A stretch of 64,000 nt of DNA from Phialophora verrucosa (GCA_002099365.1 MSED01000004.1:62001-126000); one strand, 5' to 3'; shown: positions 34,136-45,578, counted from the first letter of the stretch. A program made the numbers and translations. The notes: generated from the sequence alone by a model not told the origin.

Positions 34136-37100
34136 TCAGTCGTAGCCACCACCAACTTGGCTTGCAAATGCAGTAGAAACGCTCCTGGCATCTTCATCCT
34201 CATGCATGCCCTTGCCCAATTTATGCTTGGCCATGTACCCGCCAGTCGCAGGACCATTCTCCACATATCTCTTCAAGCGGTCAGCCTGGTTATAGCTGGG
34301 CTGCTTGCCGTTGCCATGAATGGATAGTTGATCGAGGCTGACTCCTCCTTGTCCGAGGATACTGCCAGTGATGTCCGATTCCGTCGCAACCGTCGACTCT
34401 CCCGCCACGCTACCCGGAACGGGTCTCGGCTTGACTCCATTTTGGCGGCGAGCACCAGCATTCTGATTCTGCAGAGAGGGCCATGGATCAGGCGTGAACC
34501 CCTGGAACATTGGCGGATAGCCGGCCGGCACGCCGACCCCGCCTACCGCAGAAGAATGGATGGAGGAAACATCATCCGGAATATACCCGACGACGGAGCC
34601 CGCTGCTTCGCGGTAATCGTTGCGTGGAGCAGCACGGCCGTTCATCATGCCACTAGCCATGTGGCTTGCGTGGTTGTACGCCATCTGGTAGCGTTGAGGC
34701 CCGCGATAGGTCTGTTTCGGTCGACTGAACTGGTGCAACGAAACCTGAAGGTTGTTAAGAGGGCCTTCGACCAGGCAATTGCGCTCCTTGAAGTGAAGCA
34801 GGAGATAGTGCCAGAGTGGATGCTTCGACAAGACCTTGGGGTTTCCAAGAATGACAAATCCATACTTGGCCCGGGTCATGGCGACGTTGAGACGACGAGG
34901 GTCACTCAAGAAACCAATACCTTGGTGATCATTAGATCTCACGCAAGACAGGATGATAAAGTCCTTCTCACGTCCCTGGAAAGCATCCACCGAGGCAACT
35001 TCAACCTCCTTGTACATTTCTTTCTTGAATGTGCCTGTCGATTGCATGGAGCTGACAATGTAACTGCGCTGTCCTTCATATGGGGTAATAACACCAATGT
35101 CTGAAGGCTTTACGCCGGCTTTGAAGAATCGGCTGACGATTTTTTCGACGTTGTTCGCTTCGGTGCGGTTGAGGTATGAGGTACCAGAAGCTGAGATTTC
35201 TTCGTTTCCAAGGTTGGACCAGAACATCATAGGCGCGTCCTGAACAGGCCATGGGAAATCCACATCTCTCCGAGTGCGAGATTGCATAGTGACGCCATTC
35301 TGTAGTGACCCTTCGTAGAACATATTGGAGGGAAACTCAGACAAGCAGGGATGCATACGGTACTGAACGTTCAACCGGATCGGGGCGCAGCCGAGTGCCA
35401 CCAACCGCTCGAACAAAGACTGATTGAGCCCAGCCTTTGCCGCTTTCTTGTTCATGATGACAGGTCCAAGCTGTTGGTGATCACCAACGAGGACAACTTG
35501 CTTGCAGCCAAGGACCAGTGGAATCATGCACTCCGGTTCTGCAGACTGAGTGGACTCATCAATGAGAACCGTCCTGAACTTGGATTTGGCCAGTCTAGGG
35601 TCTCCAGCACCAACGCATGTGCAACAAATGACGTCGGCATTCTGAAGGATTTCTCGTTCGGCCGCACGGGTCAACGACTTGTACTTCTTTTCGTCTTGGC
35701 TGGACAGTTCCCCCAGCTCGGATTTGAGTTGGTTCAATTTCATCAATTCGACATTGCTGTCGTTCATTCGGACCTGCTCGTGCAAGGACAAGAATCCAAC
35801 GGTTGACTCCACGTCTTCTCGAGACTTGGCCGTAACCCTGACCGTCTTCAAGCCTGTTCGGTGAATACGTTCGCATAGTTGGTCCACGGCGACGTTGGAA
35901 GGTGCGCAGACGAGGACCTGACCGCCATTGATTTTTGACAAATGGTAGATGATGGTGGCGGATGTGACAGTCTTGCCAGTGCCTGGCGGACCCTGGATCA
36001 AACTTAGGGGCTTCTGTAGCACAGACTTAACAGCGTTTATCTGACTGCCGTTAAGCTCGGGCAGGCCAGGCACACTGAATTTCTTGGGCAGCTGTGTCTT
36101 CATCGGGGCAGCCGCGACTTCATGGCCAAGCAAGCGGTGGAAGATGTAGCCTGACACGCTCAATTCGTCGATGGCGAAAGTCTTCATGGCTAGCTGCATG
36201 CGGTCAAAGGATGTGGCTTTCCAGACGTAGTCGGCTGTGAAGTTGTGGGTGCATTCGGTCGGGACGGATTTGTGGTCGCCTTTGGATCTCAATTCGATGG
36301 TGACTTCGTCAGACTGGTTGTTAGGGATTTTGATGACATAGCCAACACCTTCCCAGACCGGTCGCAGGTCGCCGGAGTACTTGAGGCGCATCTCGTCACC
36401 GACAGCCAGTTTGACATCACCGAGTTCGAGTTTGGGCAGGACAAAACTTGCCAAATGCTTGTTATTCAGACCGAGATCCCATCGGACGATCAAATTGTCT
36501 TGCGATTGGCTTTCCTTCAATTTGCGATCGTAGTCGGCTTCGATCTTAACCAGCGGTCCAAAGACGTTCTGATACTGGTAGGCGTCCTCGTACCGGAGCA
36601 TGACCGGCGCGGGCTCGTCGTCGATATTAGCGGCTTTTTCGAGGTCGGTGATGGTAGCGTTTGCATTTTCTTTCCACAGCTCTTCCAACTTGGCAATCAT
36701 TTGGGGGCTTAGATGCCGGGCTCGGAGTTGCTCCTGATCGGTGGGCTGTGAAACAAGCCACGATAAGAAGGAACGATCTTCAATCAATGGTTGCCATCTT
36801 GAAGTGTCCCAGTTCATGTCCTTGGATGAAGGCATCGCTGCACATGGCTGACGGCACAGCAGAACCACCACAGTGTCTGACTTTGCGGGGATGAAGCCGA
36901 GTAAGAAGACATTCTTCGTTCCACAATTGTAGCATTCTAGCACAGTATCACCCAGAGAACTGCTGGGATGAAGTTGGACCTCCTTGTGACGGGCTCGCAC
37001 TAGGTGGTTGACGATGTGGGAAGATGAAGTGTTTCCGCGAGCGCTGCAGAACCATTTTGAGCATGTGAGACATCGGACCACGCTGCTGGGGTTGTGGATG

Positions 37101-37433
37101 CCGCAGTAGCTGGAGTTCTATCAGTATTGCGCTGTCGGAACAAAAGTAGGGGAGGGTATCATACGCGCAGGCGTGAGGAGGCAACTCTTTAACTTCCTCC
37201 GCCTTCTGAACCTGTTTCTTGCCGTTCGCATCGACCGCGGCCGAGGCAAGACTCTCGAGATCATCTTCTTCGATACTATCGGTCTCGTCGTCATCGTGCT
37301 GGCGTCTTCTCGGACCCTTGGCCAGACTGAGGACACTCTCATCAGGGTCCACGGTGGATATGTCATCGCTTGCGTTGATAGCGGCGGCAGAGTTGGAAAC
37401 CAAATGGTTCCCCATGTTGCTGAAAGCCTCCAT
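34136..37433 (-). CDS. UPF1: ATP-dependent RNA helicase UPF1 (NMD factor)
   Basis: Superfamily-1 helicase central to nonsense-mediated mRNA decay, cytoplasmic. Exon 1 is 37165-37433 and exon 2 is 34136-37109, joined by a 55-nt intron (GTATGA...CCAG), giving 1080 residues, the usual length. The intron splits the first CH-domain zinc ligand block: CAYCGIHNP appears only after splicing. The CH domain continues with CLTCSKWFC, SHIVNHLVRARH and CYNCGTKNVF. The Walker A motif GPPGTGKT is at 463-470. The motif II block DESTQSAEPE, QYRMHP, and TPYEGQRSYI to VDAFQGREKDFII follow in order. The C-terminal 150 residues are low-complexity, with SQ and GG-rich parts as in other fungal UPF1. It is divergent from IMP4. 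Confidence 0.97.
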
Positions 37434-37845
37434 CTTTGAATCAGAGACCTATCTGTCTCCCTGTGTTTGCGACAGTGGGCCGTAAGAAAGGGTATCTGGG
37501 GAAATGGGGCGAAGGGTGACAGGTCGGGCGCAATTGCAGGTAACACCCAGAAATCACATGAACGCCGCTGCCTCACACCCCTCCAACAATCTCCAGGTCC
37601 CAACAGTGAGTGAGAAGGTGTCGCAACACATGCGCCGGTGCGTTGAAGAGCGTTGCTGCTGTAGTGAAGAGGGCGCGGGAGGGTCAGTGAGGGTTGCAAG
37701 ATCGGCCGGGCAAAGAGTGGGCAGTCACGGCCGGATAAACTGCGGTGAAATTTCTCCATCAAAATTTACTTGTGCTGCTTCTTGTTCCGCAGTCACTTTC
37801 TTGACCTTGCTGTGTCTTCCTCTTCATTTCGCCCACGCCGCCAGC
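37434..37845. promoter_or_regulatory. Divergent promoter region of UPF1 and IMP4
   Basis: A 412-bp gap between two housekeeping RNA-metabolism genes. An open frame continues upstream of IMP4 on + but the family start is at 37846. Confidence 0.5.
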
Positions 37846-38736
37846 ATGATCCGGCGACAGGCACGTGAACGCCGCGACTACCTCTACCGCCGTGCAGTTC
37901 AACTGCGAGATGCTAGCATAGCAGAGAAACGGGCTCTACTGAAGAAGTCGCTGGCAACTGGCAAACCTCTCGATCCCTCCATCGCCAACGACAAGTCTCT
38001 ACGCAAGGACTTCAAGTATGACGAGTCTCTTGATCCGGAGACAGTGGCAGCGAAAGAGTCCATCGACGATGAGTACTCCATGCTCTCTGGTTTAGCGGAT
38101 CCCCGCCCGCTGGTCACCACTTCCCGCAGTCCTTCGACTCGGCTCGCGACTTTCTCCAAAGAGATCCGCCTGCTTCTGCCCACGTCGATCCGTCTGAACC
38201 GAGGAAACCTCATCCTTCCGAATTTGTTGGCAAGTGCAAAAGCCGCTGCGCTCACCGACATCATCCTCCTTCACGAACATAGAGGAACTCCAACCGCCAT
38301 GACCATTTCCCATCTACCCCATGGCCCTACTGCTTCCTTCTCCCTCCACAACGTCGTCCTCCGAGCGGATATTCCAGATGCGTCAAGGGGTACAGTCTCT
38401 GAATCATACCCACATCTTATTTTCGAAGGCTTCACGACCCGGCTTGGAAAGCGAGTGGTCCAGATTCTCAAACACATATTCCCCCCCCGAGATGGCCCGC
38501 ACAAGGTCGGGAACAGAGTAGTCACCTTCAAGAATGTCGAAGATAGCATTGAAGTCCGCCATCATGTCTTCGTACAGACTGGATACAGAGATGTTGAGCT
38601 GGCGGAAGTGGGACCTAGGATGACCATGAGATGTTTTGAGATCAGAGGGGGCACCTTGGAGAAGAACTCCGGTGGCGAGGTCGAATGGGCTTTGACACAA
38701 TATACCAGGACCAGCCGGAAGAAGGACTACCTATGA
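37846..38736 (+). CDS. IMP4: U3 snoRNP protein IMP4 (Brix domain)
   Basis: A nucleolar component of the U3 snoRNP (Mpp10-Imp3-Imp4 complex) needed for early 18S rRNA processing. Single exon, 296 residues, the family size. The start at 37846 (MIRRQARERRDYLYRRA) matches the IMP4 N-terminus, and the preceding open frame is ignored. The Brix domain contains the sigma70-like RLNRGNLILPNLL block, LHEHRGTP, PTASFSL, the SYPHLIFEGF block and a C-terminal VGPRMTMRCFEIRGG block. It ends in a basic tail RTSRKKDYL. It is convergent with the BRCT gene. Confidence 0.95.
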   Translation: MIRRQARERRDYLYRRAVQLRDASIAEKRALLKKSLATGKPLDPSIANDKSLRKDFKYDESLDPETVAAKESIDDEYSMLSGLADPRPLVTTSRSPSTRLATFSKEIRLLLPTSIRLNRGNLILPNLLASAKAAALTDIILLHEHRGTPTAMTISHLPHGPTASFSLHNVVLRADIPDASRGTVSESYPHLIFEGFTTRLGKRVVQILKHIFPPRDGPHKVGNRVVTFKNVEDSIEVRHHVFVQTGYRDVELAEVGPRMTMRCFEIRGGTLEKNSGGEVEWALTQYTRTSRKKDYL

Positions 38737-38924
38737 AATGAAGCAAATTTGCATAATTCCCGTTGCAAACACCAAACACCCTCTGCCAGAAGTCCAGCCA
38801 AGTAAACCCACGCATTGTGGATACGAGATCAGCTTCCCCTCGACGCCAGGGGGTACAACAAGCACAATGCACCTTCGAATCAGCGTGTGAGTTAGCCTCA
38901 TGGGTCGATCCGATGGGTAGCTTT

Positions 38925-40577
38925 TCACCATCCCTCCTCAGGCGTCACAGCTCTGGCTTTCATCTGGTCCCCGGCTGTCAACTCGGTGGTATTCACGACC
39001 ACCGTAACAGTCGGCCTGCTTTCCACGCTCTCATCAGGCTCCATTGGCTTAGCATCTGCTCCGGTTTCACACCGCTTCGCCACCGTCGGCTCCAAGACTT
39101 CCCAGCGTTCATCGTCGCCAGCGCCATCTCCTCCACCAAATCTCTCTTTGAGGATCTGCTCGAGCTTAAGCCCCTTCTTCCACCCGTTGTGGAGATCTGT
39201 CCATTCGAGGCCGACCTTTTTCTTGAAAAACTTGGAAAACATGGCCCATGCGAAATCGAAGGTGCTGCCAGCGGGCACCAGTGTCTGAAAGTGTCGGGAA
39301 CCTGGTCTGGTATACACAGTGTATGCGGCATACGACTTTCTACGCAACTCCTGCAGGTTGGGGCGGTGTATGGCGCTCGGAGTCGAGTACTTGGGATTGC
39401 CGGACAGCGGAACCGCCACGGGATCTTCGGACACAAAAAGCTGCAGACTCTGAGCCCATGGATCCGGAATCGGGACACGCAAGTTGCGGTTGGCGGACGT
39501 GAGGTGGCGGGGCAGGGAGCTTGCGATGCAAGGGTAGTGGGAGTACGGGTAGGGCTTGGGAAAGTAGTACAAGGGTACTGGGCATGGTGGCAGTATGGGG
39601 TCCTCCAGAAGCAAGTCATCCGCATCCGAGGCTTCGGCGTCGGATTCATACCTCATGCGCTCGGAAGGAGTCACGCTCTCGTCTGACTTCCTTCGTCTCC
39701 GATCGACACCTTGGTGGGAAATTGGGATGAAGGTCTCGTGGCAGGAAGTGAAAGAAGGCGCATAACGCACCTTGATCCTGTGCTTCTCAACGCGATTCTT
39801 CAGAATGTCCTTCCGCACCAAGGTGAGGAGGTAGACGAAGCCGCTCTGGTCGGTGAAAGGTCGGTAGCCTTCTGTTATCATTCAGTATTGGGCACGATGA
39901 TCGAGAGTGTCCTCCAGAGGGTACGAAATGCAAACTTACGCTTTCCCATGATCTTCTCAAACTCGATGCACGCCTCGTCGAACTCCTTGCCTGCGCAGGT
40001 CAATCTCAACGACACACATTGGTCTCGCGTCATGTCGGTGAAGACTTACCAGCTCTCTCGATCCTCTCGTCCTTGCTTCGTCCCTCGCCCTCCACGTCCG
40101 ACGGCACCCGCGTTCTTGTCCGCTTCGCAGGCTTCGGCTTGTTCACCTCGTTGGTCTCCATGCTTTCCTCTGGAATTCGCTTGCGCTTTGTCGCTCCACA
40201 CTTGACCTTTCGCTGCTCCCACTCGTACTGCGCGGAATCCAGTGGCTTACCGGACTTGCTCAACAGACTGTCCTCAAGCCAATTAAGCTTGACAATATGC
40301 ACAGTGTGCATCCGACGAGCCTCCCTGACTGTTTGCCACCAGTCAGATCGTGCTTTTGTCATCTTAAGGAGCAAATCAAACGCAGGGAAGCAAACGTACC
40401 GATGGGATAGTACCGCTTCCAGGCCTTCTCGCTGCACACCAGATGGGTGACATCCTTGGAGAGCTCCTTGACGAAGGTGCCGCCAGCGTGCTCGACCCAG
40501 CCTTTGACTTTGTTGTCCTTCTCACCTGGGAAGTCCCCGGTAGAGGCGAGGACGATTCTCCCAAACTTCTTCGGCAT
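38925..40577 (-). CDS. BRCT-domain protein
   Basis: Four exons on the minus strand: 40400-40577, 40050-40328, 39940-39990 and 38925-39871. Introns are 71 nt (GTACGT, CTGAC, ACAG), 59 nt (GTAAGT/GCAG) and 68 nt (GTAAGT/ACAG), giving 484 residues. The first 100 residues form a BRCT domain: FGRIVLASTGDF, KVKGWVEHAGGTFVKELSKDVTHLVCSEKAW, and VHIVKLNWLEDSL with the conserved Trp. The first splice is chosen at CAAACAG rather than a nearer AAAAG because it restores the typical VREARR block and uses the CTGAC branch. A basic linker (KRTRTR) follows. The second half contains GYRPFTDQSGFVYLLTLVRKD, which resembles a WGR-like module, and a long C-terminus with no name. A role in DNA damage or chromatin is inferred only from the BRCT domain. 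Confidence 0.8.
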
Positions 40578-41092
40578 GGTAGATGATGCCTAGATGGCAA
40601 CAGATCGGTGCGAGCTTGCGAGAAATGGTTCAGAGGATGGACTAAATGTTTGAAGATATGATCATGAAGCTTGAAGAGGGTAGTGAGAGGCGATATGAAG
40701 ATAAGATGTGTAGGAAGAAACTGTTGATCGAGGATGACAACGAGAAGGGGAGATTATATAGTATAGAGAACTCACGATGGCGAGCACATGCCAGCAGCTG
40801 TAACCGCAGTGATGCGGAACACATGAACAATTGAACTGAGTGACGGTGATATTGAGGTAATATCAGGGGGTCGAGCATAAAGATATACTTTAGAATGCAA
40901 GGCTGGCATGTGAAGAAGAATGACAGCAGAGAGGGACTCAAAGTAGACAGTGAAAGGATTCAAAAAGCACTGAGGTATCCCTAAGTTCATGCATCTTGGA
41001 TCCGGAATCCTTAATACAGCCACATTCCCTTGTGGTGCAATGGTAGAGCAGGGCAGCTCTCGCGTGGATCTTGTCCTACACCGTCTATGGCT
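40578..41092. other. Intergenic, 5' of the BRCT gene and 3' of trpC
   Basis: AT-richer than its surroundings between about 40640 and 40980. No gene was recognised. Confidence 0.45.
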
Positions 41093-43390
41093 TCAAGTCT
41101 TGACAGCTTCCACGAATGCCCGTATCCTACCTGCATCTTGCTTCCCATCCACTTCCACGCCCGAGGAAACGTCCACACCCACAATATTCTTACCCAGGCA
41201 GTCCTTGCCCAAGGCCGCTAAGACCTGTTGCACATTATCCGGTGTCAAGCCACCAGCGAGGATGACTTTGAGATTCTCGTCTTTCCTGAACAGACTCTTC
41301 ACGTCGTCCATGTCAACTTGTTGTCCGGACCCTCCCTTCCCAGCGTCCAGTAACGGGATTGCATGATAGCCTCTGGAATTAATTCCCATATCCTCAGGCT
41401 TGAAAGCCTTCACGACGGGAACGGGAATTTGTCTTGCATACTCCAACGGCTCTGAGCCATGAAGTTGCACGATATCCAAGTTGAGTTTATGTACTTGGTT
41501 GATGATGTGCGATAACGGAGCGTCAGCAAACACTCCAACTAGTTGGGCGCGTTCAGACCGACGCAGAAGGCGAGACGAGGAGTGCGCGAAAAAGTCTGTA
41601 CTGCCTAGCTGTTCGTCGATATCTGAGGGTTGGGCTATGCGCGAGGGTCGAGGCGTGTTCTTGACAACCTGTGATATCTTCAGGGCCACATCATCTGTAA
41701 CACACCGTCGACGATCTGGCACGAGAATTATGCCAATCTGATCAGCTCCAGCTTCAATGGCTTCTTTGGCGCCTTCGGGTGTCCGCGTGCCACAGATCTT
41801 GACTGAAAGCTGCTGTTGCGTCTTTGGTCTAGGAGGGACATCCGGGTCGCCCACCAGCTTGGTAATAAACTCAACTGTATTCTGTGCTCGCATGAGTGCT
41901 TCGCCGACAAGGACTGCCTTGACACCATCTTTTCGGTAGGCTTGGACATCTTGAGGACCGAATATCCCGCTTAAAGCACAGACAATAGTCGACTCCGGAA
42001 CCTGGTCCATCAATCGGCTTGTCGTGCTCAGGTCAACTTCGAAATTTGTGAGGTTTCGGTTGTTCACGCCAATGACCTCGGCGCCGAGATTGACGGCAAC
42101 CCTCATCTCTTCAGCCGTGTTGACCTCTACCAACGGCTCCATTCCCAGTGACCTAGAATAGTTGTATAGTCTCGTCAAAGTCTCCACATCGAGCATCTTA
42201 ACGATTAGCAACACTGTATCAGCACCCGCCAGACGCGCTTCAAGGATCTGATATTCTTCGAAGATGAACTCTTTCCTCAGCACGGCGGGTCTGTTAGGCA
42301 TGCTATCAAGTGCCTGACGAACAAGACGCATGTCTTCCAAACTACCCTTGAACCATTCAGGTTCTGTCAGAACAGAGATGACGCTGGCTCCAGCCGTGGC
42401 GTACTGTCGAGCTTGAGCTGGTGCACATGTTCCCAGTGATATAATGCCTTTGGACGGAGAAGCTCGTTTGATCTCTGCCAAAAGGGCGATTGGATAAGCG
42501 GACTGGCGAAGGCGCCTGGGGAAGGAGATCTGAGGAGGAGCAAGGCCAAGATCGTAGGCGTCCTGCAGGTCCTCTGGTCTCTGGGAAGGTATGACTTTTT
42601 GTGCAGCAACCGCCTGCCTACGGTGGGCATATATTTTCTCCAGGATCGACTCCTTCTTGGATGCTTTGCCCTTAGCACCGTTGACCTGCGTCTCTGGCGC
42701 AGCATATTGGGGATTATCAGACCACTTGCCCCCGCTCATTCGGAGGAAATTCTTGAACATGACTCGGCCGTCCTCTGTCAGAATACTCTCAGGGTGAAAC
42801 TGAACACCCTCGACCACATATTCTTTGTGTCGCACACCCATGATGACGCCCTTGCCGCCATCAGGCCCTTTTGCTATCCATGAAGATATCTCTAGTGACT
42901 GAGGTAATGTCGGGTGTGTCCCTGCCAAAGAGTGGTATCTTGTGACGGGCAGATCTTGTGCAAGTGTGGTATAACATCCTTTGCTATCATGCCTCAGTGG
43001 CGAGGTCTTCCCATGCAGGATCTCGCCTGTGACATCAACTGTTCCCCCGAAGACTGAGATGATGCACTGCTGACCCATACAGACACCCAATATAGGTATC
43101 TTGCCTGCAAAGTACTTGATAGCATCCTTGCTTATGCCCGCATCTGTGTCTGGGTGACCTGGGCCAGGGCTGATGACCAGTTGGGTTGGCTTCTTTGCTA
43201 TAAGCTCTTCTAGTGTGACTTTATCGTTTCGGTAGACTGTGACAGTCGCGCCTTCGAGGACGAGGTACTGGTACACGTTCCAGGTGAAGGAGTCATAATT
43301 GTCAATCAGCACGAGGTTGCTTGCGGTGGACAGTTTCTCGGCCGGGATTGGTTGGTGAGGAGAGTGGTCGATTAAAGCAGAAGGAGCCAT
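41093..43390 (-). CDS. trpC: Trifunctional tryptophan biosynthesis protein TrpC
   Basis: A single-exon fusion of 765 residues carrying three enzymes of tryptophan synthesis, as is normal in filamentous ascomycetes. The N-terminal glutamine amidotransferase of anthranilate synthase (about 25-215) has nucleophile Cys104 in GVCMGQQC and the His199/Glu201 pair in FHPES. The indole-3-glycerol-phosphate synthase (about 250-515) has LLAEIKRASPSKG, FIFEEYQI, VGVNNRNL and an ALSGIFGPQD block. The phosphoribosylanthranilate isomerase (about 527-765) has VKICGTRTPEGA, QIGIILVPDRRRCV, VQLHGSEP and GVDVSSGVE. All three active centres look intact. It is divergent from an alpha/beta hydrolase gene with a 335-bp gap. 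I saw no clear TGACTCA site for general amino acid control there. Confidence 0.97.
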   Translation of the reverse strand: MAPSALIDHSPHQPIPAEKLSTASNLVLIDNYDSFTWNVYQYLVLEGATVTVYRNDKVTLEELIAKKPTQLVISPGPGHPDTDAGISKDAIKYFAGKIPILGVCMGQQCIISVFGGTVDVTGEILHGKTSPLRHDSKGCYTTLAQDLPVTRYHSLAGTHPTLPQSLEISSWIAKGPDGGKGVIMGVRHKEYVVEGVQFHPESILTEDGRVMFKNFLRMSGGKWSDNPQYAAPETQVNGAKGKASKKESILEKIYAHRRQAVAAQKVIPSQRPEDLQDAYDLGLAPPQISFPRRLRQSAYPIALLAEIKRASPSKGIISLGTCAPAQARQYATAGASVISVLTEPEWFKGSLEDMRLVRQALDSMPNRPAVLRKEFIFEEYQILEARLAGADTVLLIVKMLDVETLTRLYNYSRSLGMEPLVEVNTAEEMRVAVNLGAEVIGVNNRNLTNFEVDLSTTSRLMDQVPESTIVCALSGIFGPQDVQAYRKDGVKAVLVGEALMRAQNTVEFITKLVGDPDVPPRPKTQQQLSVKICGTRTPEGAKEAIEAGADQIGIILVPDRRRCVTDDVALKISQVVKNTPRPSRIAQPSDIDEQLGSTDFFAHSSSRLLRRSERAQLVGVFADAPLSHIINQVHKLNLDIVQLHGSEPLEYARQIPVPVVKAFKPEDMGINSRGYHAIPLLDAGKGGSGQQVDMDDVKSLFRKDENLKVILAGGLTPDNVQQVLAALGKDCLGKNIVGVDVSSGVEVDGKQDAGRIRAFVEAVKT

Positions 43391-43725
43391 CTTCAGATTC
43401 GTGCCTTGGAGTTCCTCCTCTGCTGACGGAGAGAAGAAAGGAAGTGTGGTGGGAGGCCCTCAAAGTTATTTAACGTGAGCGTCGCTCCCGCATCCCGCAA
43501 GCGATTTGATGACCGCAGTTTAACCGGGAGCAGAGTACGGTGGAGCAGGCACCTCGCAAGGCTTCGTAAGGTGGAGCACATGGTGGAATACACCTGTGAG
43601 GCATATAAGCTCACATCACACAGTAGAGCTTAACGACGAGAAATGTGGAGTTCCGGTTCAGCTTCATCTGAATGCCCACAGCTCATCCCTCAATGCGTGA
43701 TCATCCATCGAAGGCTACTTCGTAA
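43391..43725. promoter_or_regulatory. Divergent promoter region of trpC and a hydrolase
   Basis: A 335-bp gap between divergent start codons, with no gene and no recognised regulatory motif. Confidence 0.45.
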
Positions 43726-44547
43726 ATGACTAGCTTGTGTGAGATGTCGCTTCCGCCATGCATTCATTTGAATGGAGATCGTGGCAAGGTGTCCATTCTC
43801 TTCCTGCACCACCTTTTCGCCAGCCACGCCGAGTACGCCAACGTGATCCCTCACCTCAAAGATTACCATCTGATGCTCGTTGATCTGCCTCAGTACTCGC
43901 AGTCCACCGAGCCACCATCCTTTGAGCTTGGCTATACCGCCGAACGCATAGCGAAATTGATCAGAGAGAAGGCTAGAAAGGGCAGAGCTCACCTCGTCGG
44001 ATTGTCAATAGGCGGCTTCCTCGCTCTTGAAGTGGCTAAGCGATACCCTGAATTGGTGGATTCGGCCAATGTTACTGGAGCCGTCCCCTTAGAGGGTATG
44101 CGTCGGTCGCTGGCTGGAAGCCCATTTATGCTCTACCTAGAGTATGGCCTCGTCTCTTTCATCAAATTTTGCCCTGATTGGCTCTACTCGCGCATTTGTT
44201 TCTGGATTGGCGCCGAAAGCCACGATGAGCTTCGCAAAGAGACAACCAAGAATTTCAATCTCGACCTGCTGAAACAAGGATACACCGCGATGTTGAATTT
44301 TACCAGCCAGGACATGGCGATGATCCGGGTGAGAACCCTGCTGATTTCAGCCTCGGCCCTGGATGACGCGGACGCAACAAGACGAATGGGTCAACTTCTT
44401 CAGGACAAGAACCCAGAGAGCACAGCGGTGGTTGTGAAAGGCTACGTCCATGCCTGGAACTTACGATTCCCGCAGCTATTTGCGCAGACTATTACGGCGT
44501 GGGTTGAAAACACTGATCTTCCTAATGGCTTGCAGCAGCTTGTGTGA
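43726..44547 (+). CDS. Alpha/beta hydrolase
   Basis: Single exon, 273 residues. The nucleophile elbow GLSIGGF places the catalytic Ser at residue 94. ILFLHHLFASHAEY and LVDLPQYSQS form the oxyanion and following strands. A late His in GYVHAWNLRFP is the likely catalytic base, and the acid is less clear. A second in-frame Met seven codons in is an alternative start. The lid insert is small and hydrophobic (FMLYLEYGLVSFIKF). The substrate is unknown. It faces another alpha/beta hydrolase gene tail to tail, with 53 bases between stops. The two proteins differ markedly in sequence, so this is not a recent inverted duplication. Confidence 0.82.
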   Translation: MTSLCEMSLPPCIHLNGDRGKVSILFLHHLFASHAEYANVIPHLKDYHLMLVDLPQYSQSTEPPSFELGYTAERIAKLIREKARKGRAHLVGLSIGGFLALEVAKRYPELVDSANVTGAVPLEGMRRSLAGSPFMLYLEYGLVSFIKFCPDWLYSRICFWIGAESHDELRKETTKNFNLDLLKQGYTAMLNFTSQDMAMIRVRTLLISASALDDADATRRMGQLLQDKNPESTAVVVKGYVHAWNLRFPQLFAQTITAWVENTDLPNGLQQLV

Positions 44548-44600
44548 TAAGCCCAGGCTGCCATAATCCACGGTTCCCGAGACCGATCTCTTCAGGTGCT

Positions 44601-45578
44601 CTAAGTTGCGAGTTTCTTGCCGTCCACAATCGATTCGATGAAGGAGTCAACCACGCCCTGGAACTCGTCTGGTTTCGAAGAGAATACGACATGTCCAGCG
44701 TCGAAGTATTCAAGCTTCGAACCCGGTATGTACCGCTGTGCTGCCACACCACCCTCTTTGGGAAAGATGGGGTCTCTTGTGCCCCAGACAAGTAAGGCTG
44801 GAGCCTTGATGCTTGCGGCCCGAGGTCGAAGGTCGTGTCCAGGATGCAAAAAGCTTCGCCACAGTGCGGCGGCTATCGAGGCACCATCCACGGTTCCGGC
44901 TCTGTCAGCCGCTCGGCGAGTAATCTCCTCATCATGATTTGTCTGAGGACTCATATACCTGCGGACAAGGTGAGGCATTAGAAGTCGTGACACTGACGCT
45001 GAACCAAGAAGCCTTGTGAATAGCCGAATGGCGAGCGTCCATTCGACAAGTCCACCACTGTTGATGAGTACAAGGGCCCGAACCCTGGATGGTTGGCTTG
45101 TTGCGAGCCTTGCCGCAGCGAATCCTCCCACGGAATTGCCTATGAAGATGGCGGGTCCTAGCTCGAGACCCTCAACAACATCCTCGAGGACGTCTGCAAA
45201 CCCAACAGCGCTAAGAAAATCTTTGTTTGAAGTCCCCTTCGAGTCCCCGTGCCACGGCCAGTCAACTGTGATGGACTTGTATTTCTTTGCGAAATGCTCA
45301 GCAACAACCTCATAATCTCGTCGGTCATGCAGGGTCGCATGCAGCATGACTATTGGCACACCTTCTCCCTTGACCTCGCACATCACCTCTCCCGCTCGAG
45401 TCGGCACTAGTGGCATCGCTGTCAGATTTTCAGGTCGAGACGTTGTGGGAAACGCAACAGCGACAAAGTTGTGCAATCCACCAACACTGAAAGCTTCAAG
45501 AAGCGCTCTTATGCAAATGAGGACGTTGGAAAGCACCATGGGTGCATGCGGCTCTGTACTTTCGTACGAACTGCCCAA
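44601..45578 (-). CDS. Alpha/beta hydrolase
   Basis: Single exon, 325 residues. The nucleophile elbow FIGNSVGGFAA has Ser149. DWPWHGDS follows the second strand, WGTRDPIFP holds the likely acid, and the GHVVFSSKPDEF block holds the His. This fits the epoxide hydrolase/haloperoxidase-like branch of the fold. About 55 residues before MPLVPTRAGEV are not part of the domain and include a hydrophobic segment (VLSNVLICIRALLEAF). This may be a targeting or membrane segment, or the true start may be the internal Met55. The function is otherwise unknown. Confidence 0.82.
   Translation of the reverse strand: MGSSYESTEPHAPMVLSNVLICIRALLEAFSVGGLHNFVAVAFPTTSRPENLTAMPLVPTRAGEVMCEVKGEGVPIVMLHATLHDRRDYEVVAEHFAKKYKSITVDWPWHGDSKGTSNKDFLSAVGFADVLEDVVEGLELGPAIFIGNSVGGFAAARLATSQPSRVRALVLINSGGLVEWTLAIRLFTRLLGSASVSRLLMPHLVRRYMSPQTNHDEEITRRAADRAGTVDGASIAAALWRSFLHPGHDLRPRAASIKAPALLVWGTRDPIFPKEGGVAAQRYIPGSKLEYFDAGHVVFSSKPDEFQGVVDSFIESIVDGKKLAT

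Noticed and set aside
41028..41090. tRNA-like A-box sequence (GTGGTGCAATGGTAGAGCAGG)-type start
   Set aside because: No B box or closing acceptor stem follows at the right distance; it lies at the trpC 3' flank.
43726..45578. Inverted duplication of an alpha/beta hydrolase gene
   Set aside because: The two hydrolases share only the fold motifs; their sequences and lengths differ too much for a recent duplication.
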